Shown here piece after piece: positions 5,752 to 6,222 of a stretch of DNA of 6,222 bases (position 1 is its first letter; every line of letters starts with the position of its first letter). The DNA is from an uncultured Desulfurellaceae bacterium (GTDB taxonomy: Bacteria; Campylobacterota_A; Desulfurellia; Desulfurellales; Hippeaceae): contig CAJXLZ010000062.1 in the NCBI GenBank assembly GCA_913056505.1, forward strand, positions 1 through 6,222, written 5' to 3'. The notes under the pieces are model-generated. The model ran no database searches. It had not been told where the DNA came from and worked only from the letters and a program-made list of their open reading frames with translations. A program made the translations under genes and the position numbers.

Positions 5752-5779
5752 AATATAACAGATTTTTATCTTTTGTCAA
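5752..5779 (-). promoter_or_regulatory. Strong sigma70-type promoter of the oxidative-stress operon
   Basis: TTGACA (5779-5774) is a perfect -35 hexamer and TATATT (5757-5752) a near-consensus -10, separated by 16 bp. The first start codon follows 37 bp after the -10. No other good promoter is seen between here and 2771, and the genes are tightly spaced with strong ribosome sites, so one transcript probably covers the rubredoxin-like ORF through peroxiredoxin. Confidence 0.7.
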
Positions 5780-5789
5780 GGTTTTATGT

Positions 5790-6218
5790 AAATCTCTGAA
5801 AAACCCTATTTTGTCACCTTGAATTTATTTCAGGGCCTCAGAACATTTGATTTTATCTAACATTGAACAAATCTATCATAACATTTTATTCTATTCCAAT
5901 ACTTTTTCAGAGGTCCCACTACAGTAAGTTTAGGTCTGTATGAAGCTAAACAGGTTAACTTCTTATGAGAAGTTGGAAGAACTACAAGGAGTGAAAACTT
6001 CAAAAGGCTCTAAAACTTCCAATATTATGCCTATTGATAAAATTTTTTAATTTTGGCACAAATAGAAGTGATAGAGAGTTTTGCAGTCACTCAATTTTGG
6101 AGAACACTACATTATTGGAGGCTCAAGCTTATAAACACAATCAAATCGGATCGCATAATAATAAACCTCGCAATTTTCAAATATGCTAATATTTCAGTAA
6201 TAAAAGTTGGAGAGTAAA
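5790..6218. other. Gene-poor AT-rich stretch
   Basis: No recognisable gene or RNA was found in about 430 bases. The only notable plus-strand frame is 5940-6050 (36 codons, starting MKLNRLTSYEKLEELQ, ending IDKIF), without a good ribosome site and without a family I recognise. It may be a remnant of a larger gene. The minus strand is full of stops. The stretch probably holds a divergent intergenic region plus decayed sequence. Confidence 0.5.
5794..5912. repeat. Inverted repeat with 10-bp perfect arms upstream of the promoter
   Basis: CTCTGAAAAA (5794-5803) and TTTTTCAGAG (5903-5912) are exact inverted copies spanning 119 bp, close in length to the 116-bp palindrome further left but of different sequence. 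The inside shows no comparable fold, so this could be an old element border or chance in AT-rich DNA. Confidence 0.3.
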
Positions 6219-6222
6219 ATGA
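6219..6222 (+). CDS. Possible start of a plus-strand gene leaving the window
   Basis: ATG at 6219-6221 is preceded by TTGGAGAG with six bases between GGAG and the start codon, a good ribosome site in the style of this genome. Only four bases of the frame are visible, so the product is unknown. If real, it would be divergent from the detoxification operon. Confidence 0.3.

Noticed and set aside
1..6222. CRISPR array, tRNA or rRNA genes
   Set aside because: No regularly spaced repeats and no cloverleaf or conserved rRNA segments were seen on either strand.

Overview
The window is AT-rich, and nearly all recognisable genes lie on the minus strand, so gene order runs from high to low coordinates. 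Gene content suggests a strict anaerobe or microaerophile. A class A flavodiiron protein, a two-iron superoxide reductase, a ferritin and a Prx6-type peroxiredoxin are accompanied by a PerR-type regulator. At the left edge is a cytochrome c synthase that appears to be the fused ResB-CcsA (CcsBA) form, which is typical of Campylobacterota. A thermophilic sulfur reducer of the Hippea/Desulfurella type would fit, but this is inference from gene content.

Right part (5559-6222): no convincing full-length gene up to about 5715. ATG at 6219 with a good Shine-Dalgarno may begin a plus-strand gene outside the window. Near 5734-5779 lies a strong sigma70-type promoter (TTGACA, 16 bp, TATATT), followed directly by a 15-bp site matching the Bacillus PerR-box consensus at 12 of 14 defined positions. 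It drives the operon to its left. The first reading frame after it is a 41-codon, Cys-rich ORF that looks like a decayed or strongly diverged rubredoxin.

Central operon (5558 down to 2771): flavodiiron protein, ferritin, desulfoferrodoxin and peroxiredoxin, each with a strong AGGAGG-type Shine-Dalgarno and separated by 11-30 bp. Together they remove O2, superoxide and peroxide and store the iron. The PerR box links the operon to the perR-like gene that follows (2503-2024). Between peroxiredoxin and perR is a 116-bp imperfect palindrome that resembles a MITE or remnant mobile element.

Left part (2023-1): a short IS3-type transposase scrap lies between perR and a crotonase-superfamily gene that lacks both catalytic glutamates of true hydratases. 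Beyond it is what looks like a decaying cytochrome c locus: the tail of a c-type cytochrome (CxxCH) in broken frames, overlapping the start of a ResB/CcsBA gene. That gene carries a nonsense codon at position 5, a frameshift near codon 116 and another in-frame stop near codon 155, then continues open off the left edge.

No tRNA, rRNA, CRISPR array or clear intrinsic terminator was found. The main observations are the PerR-box promoter wired to the detoxification operon, the rubredoxin-like leader ORF, and clustered gene decay on the left.
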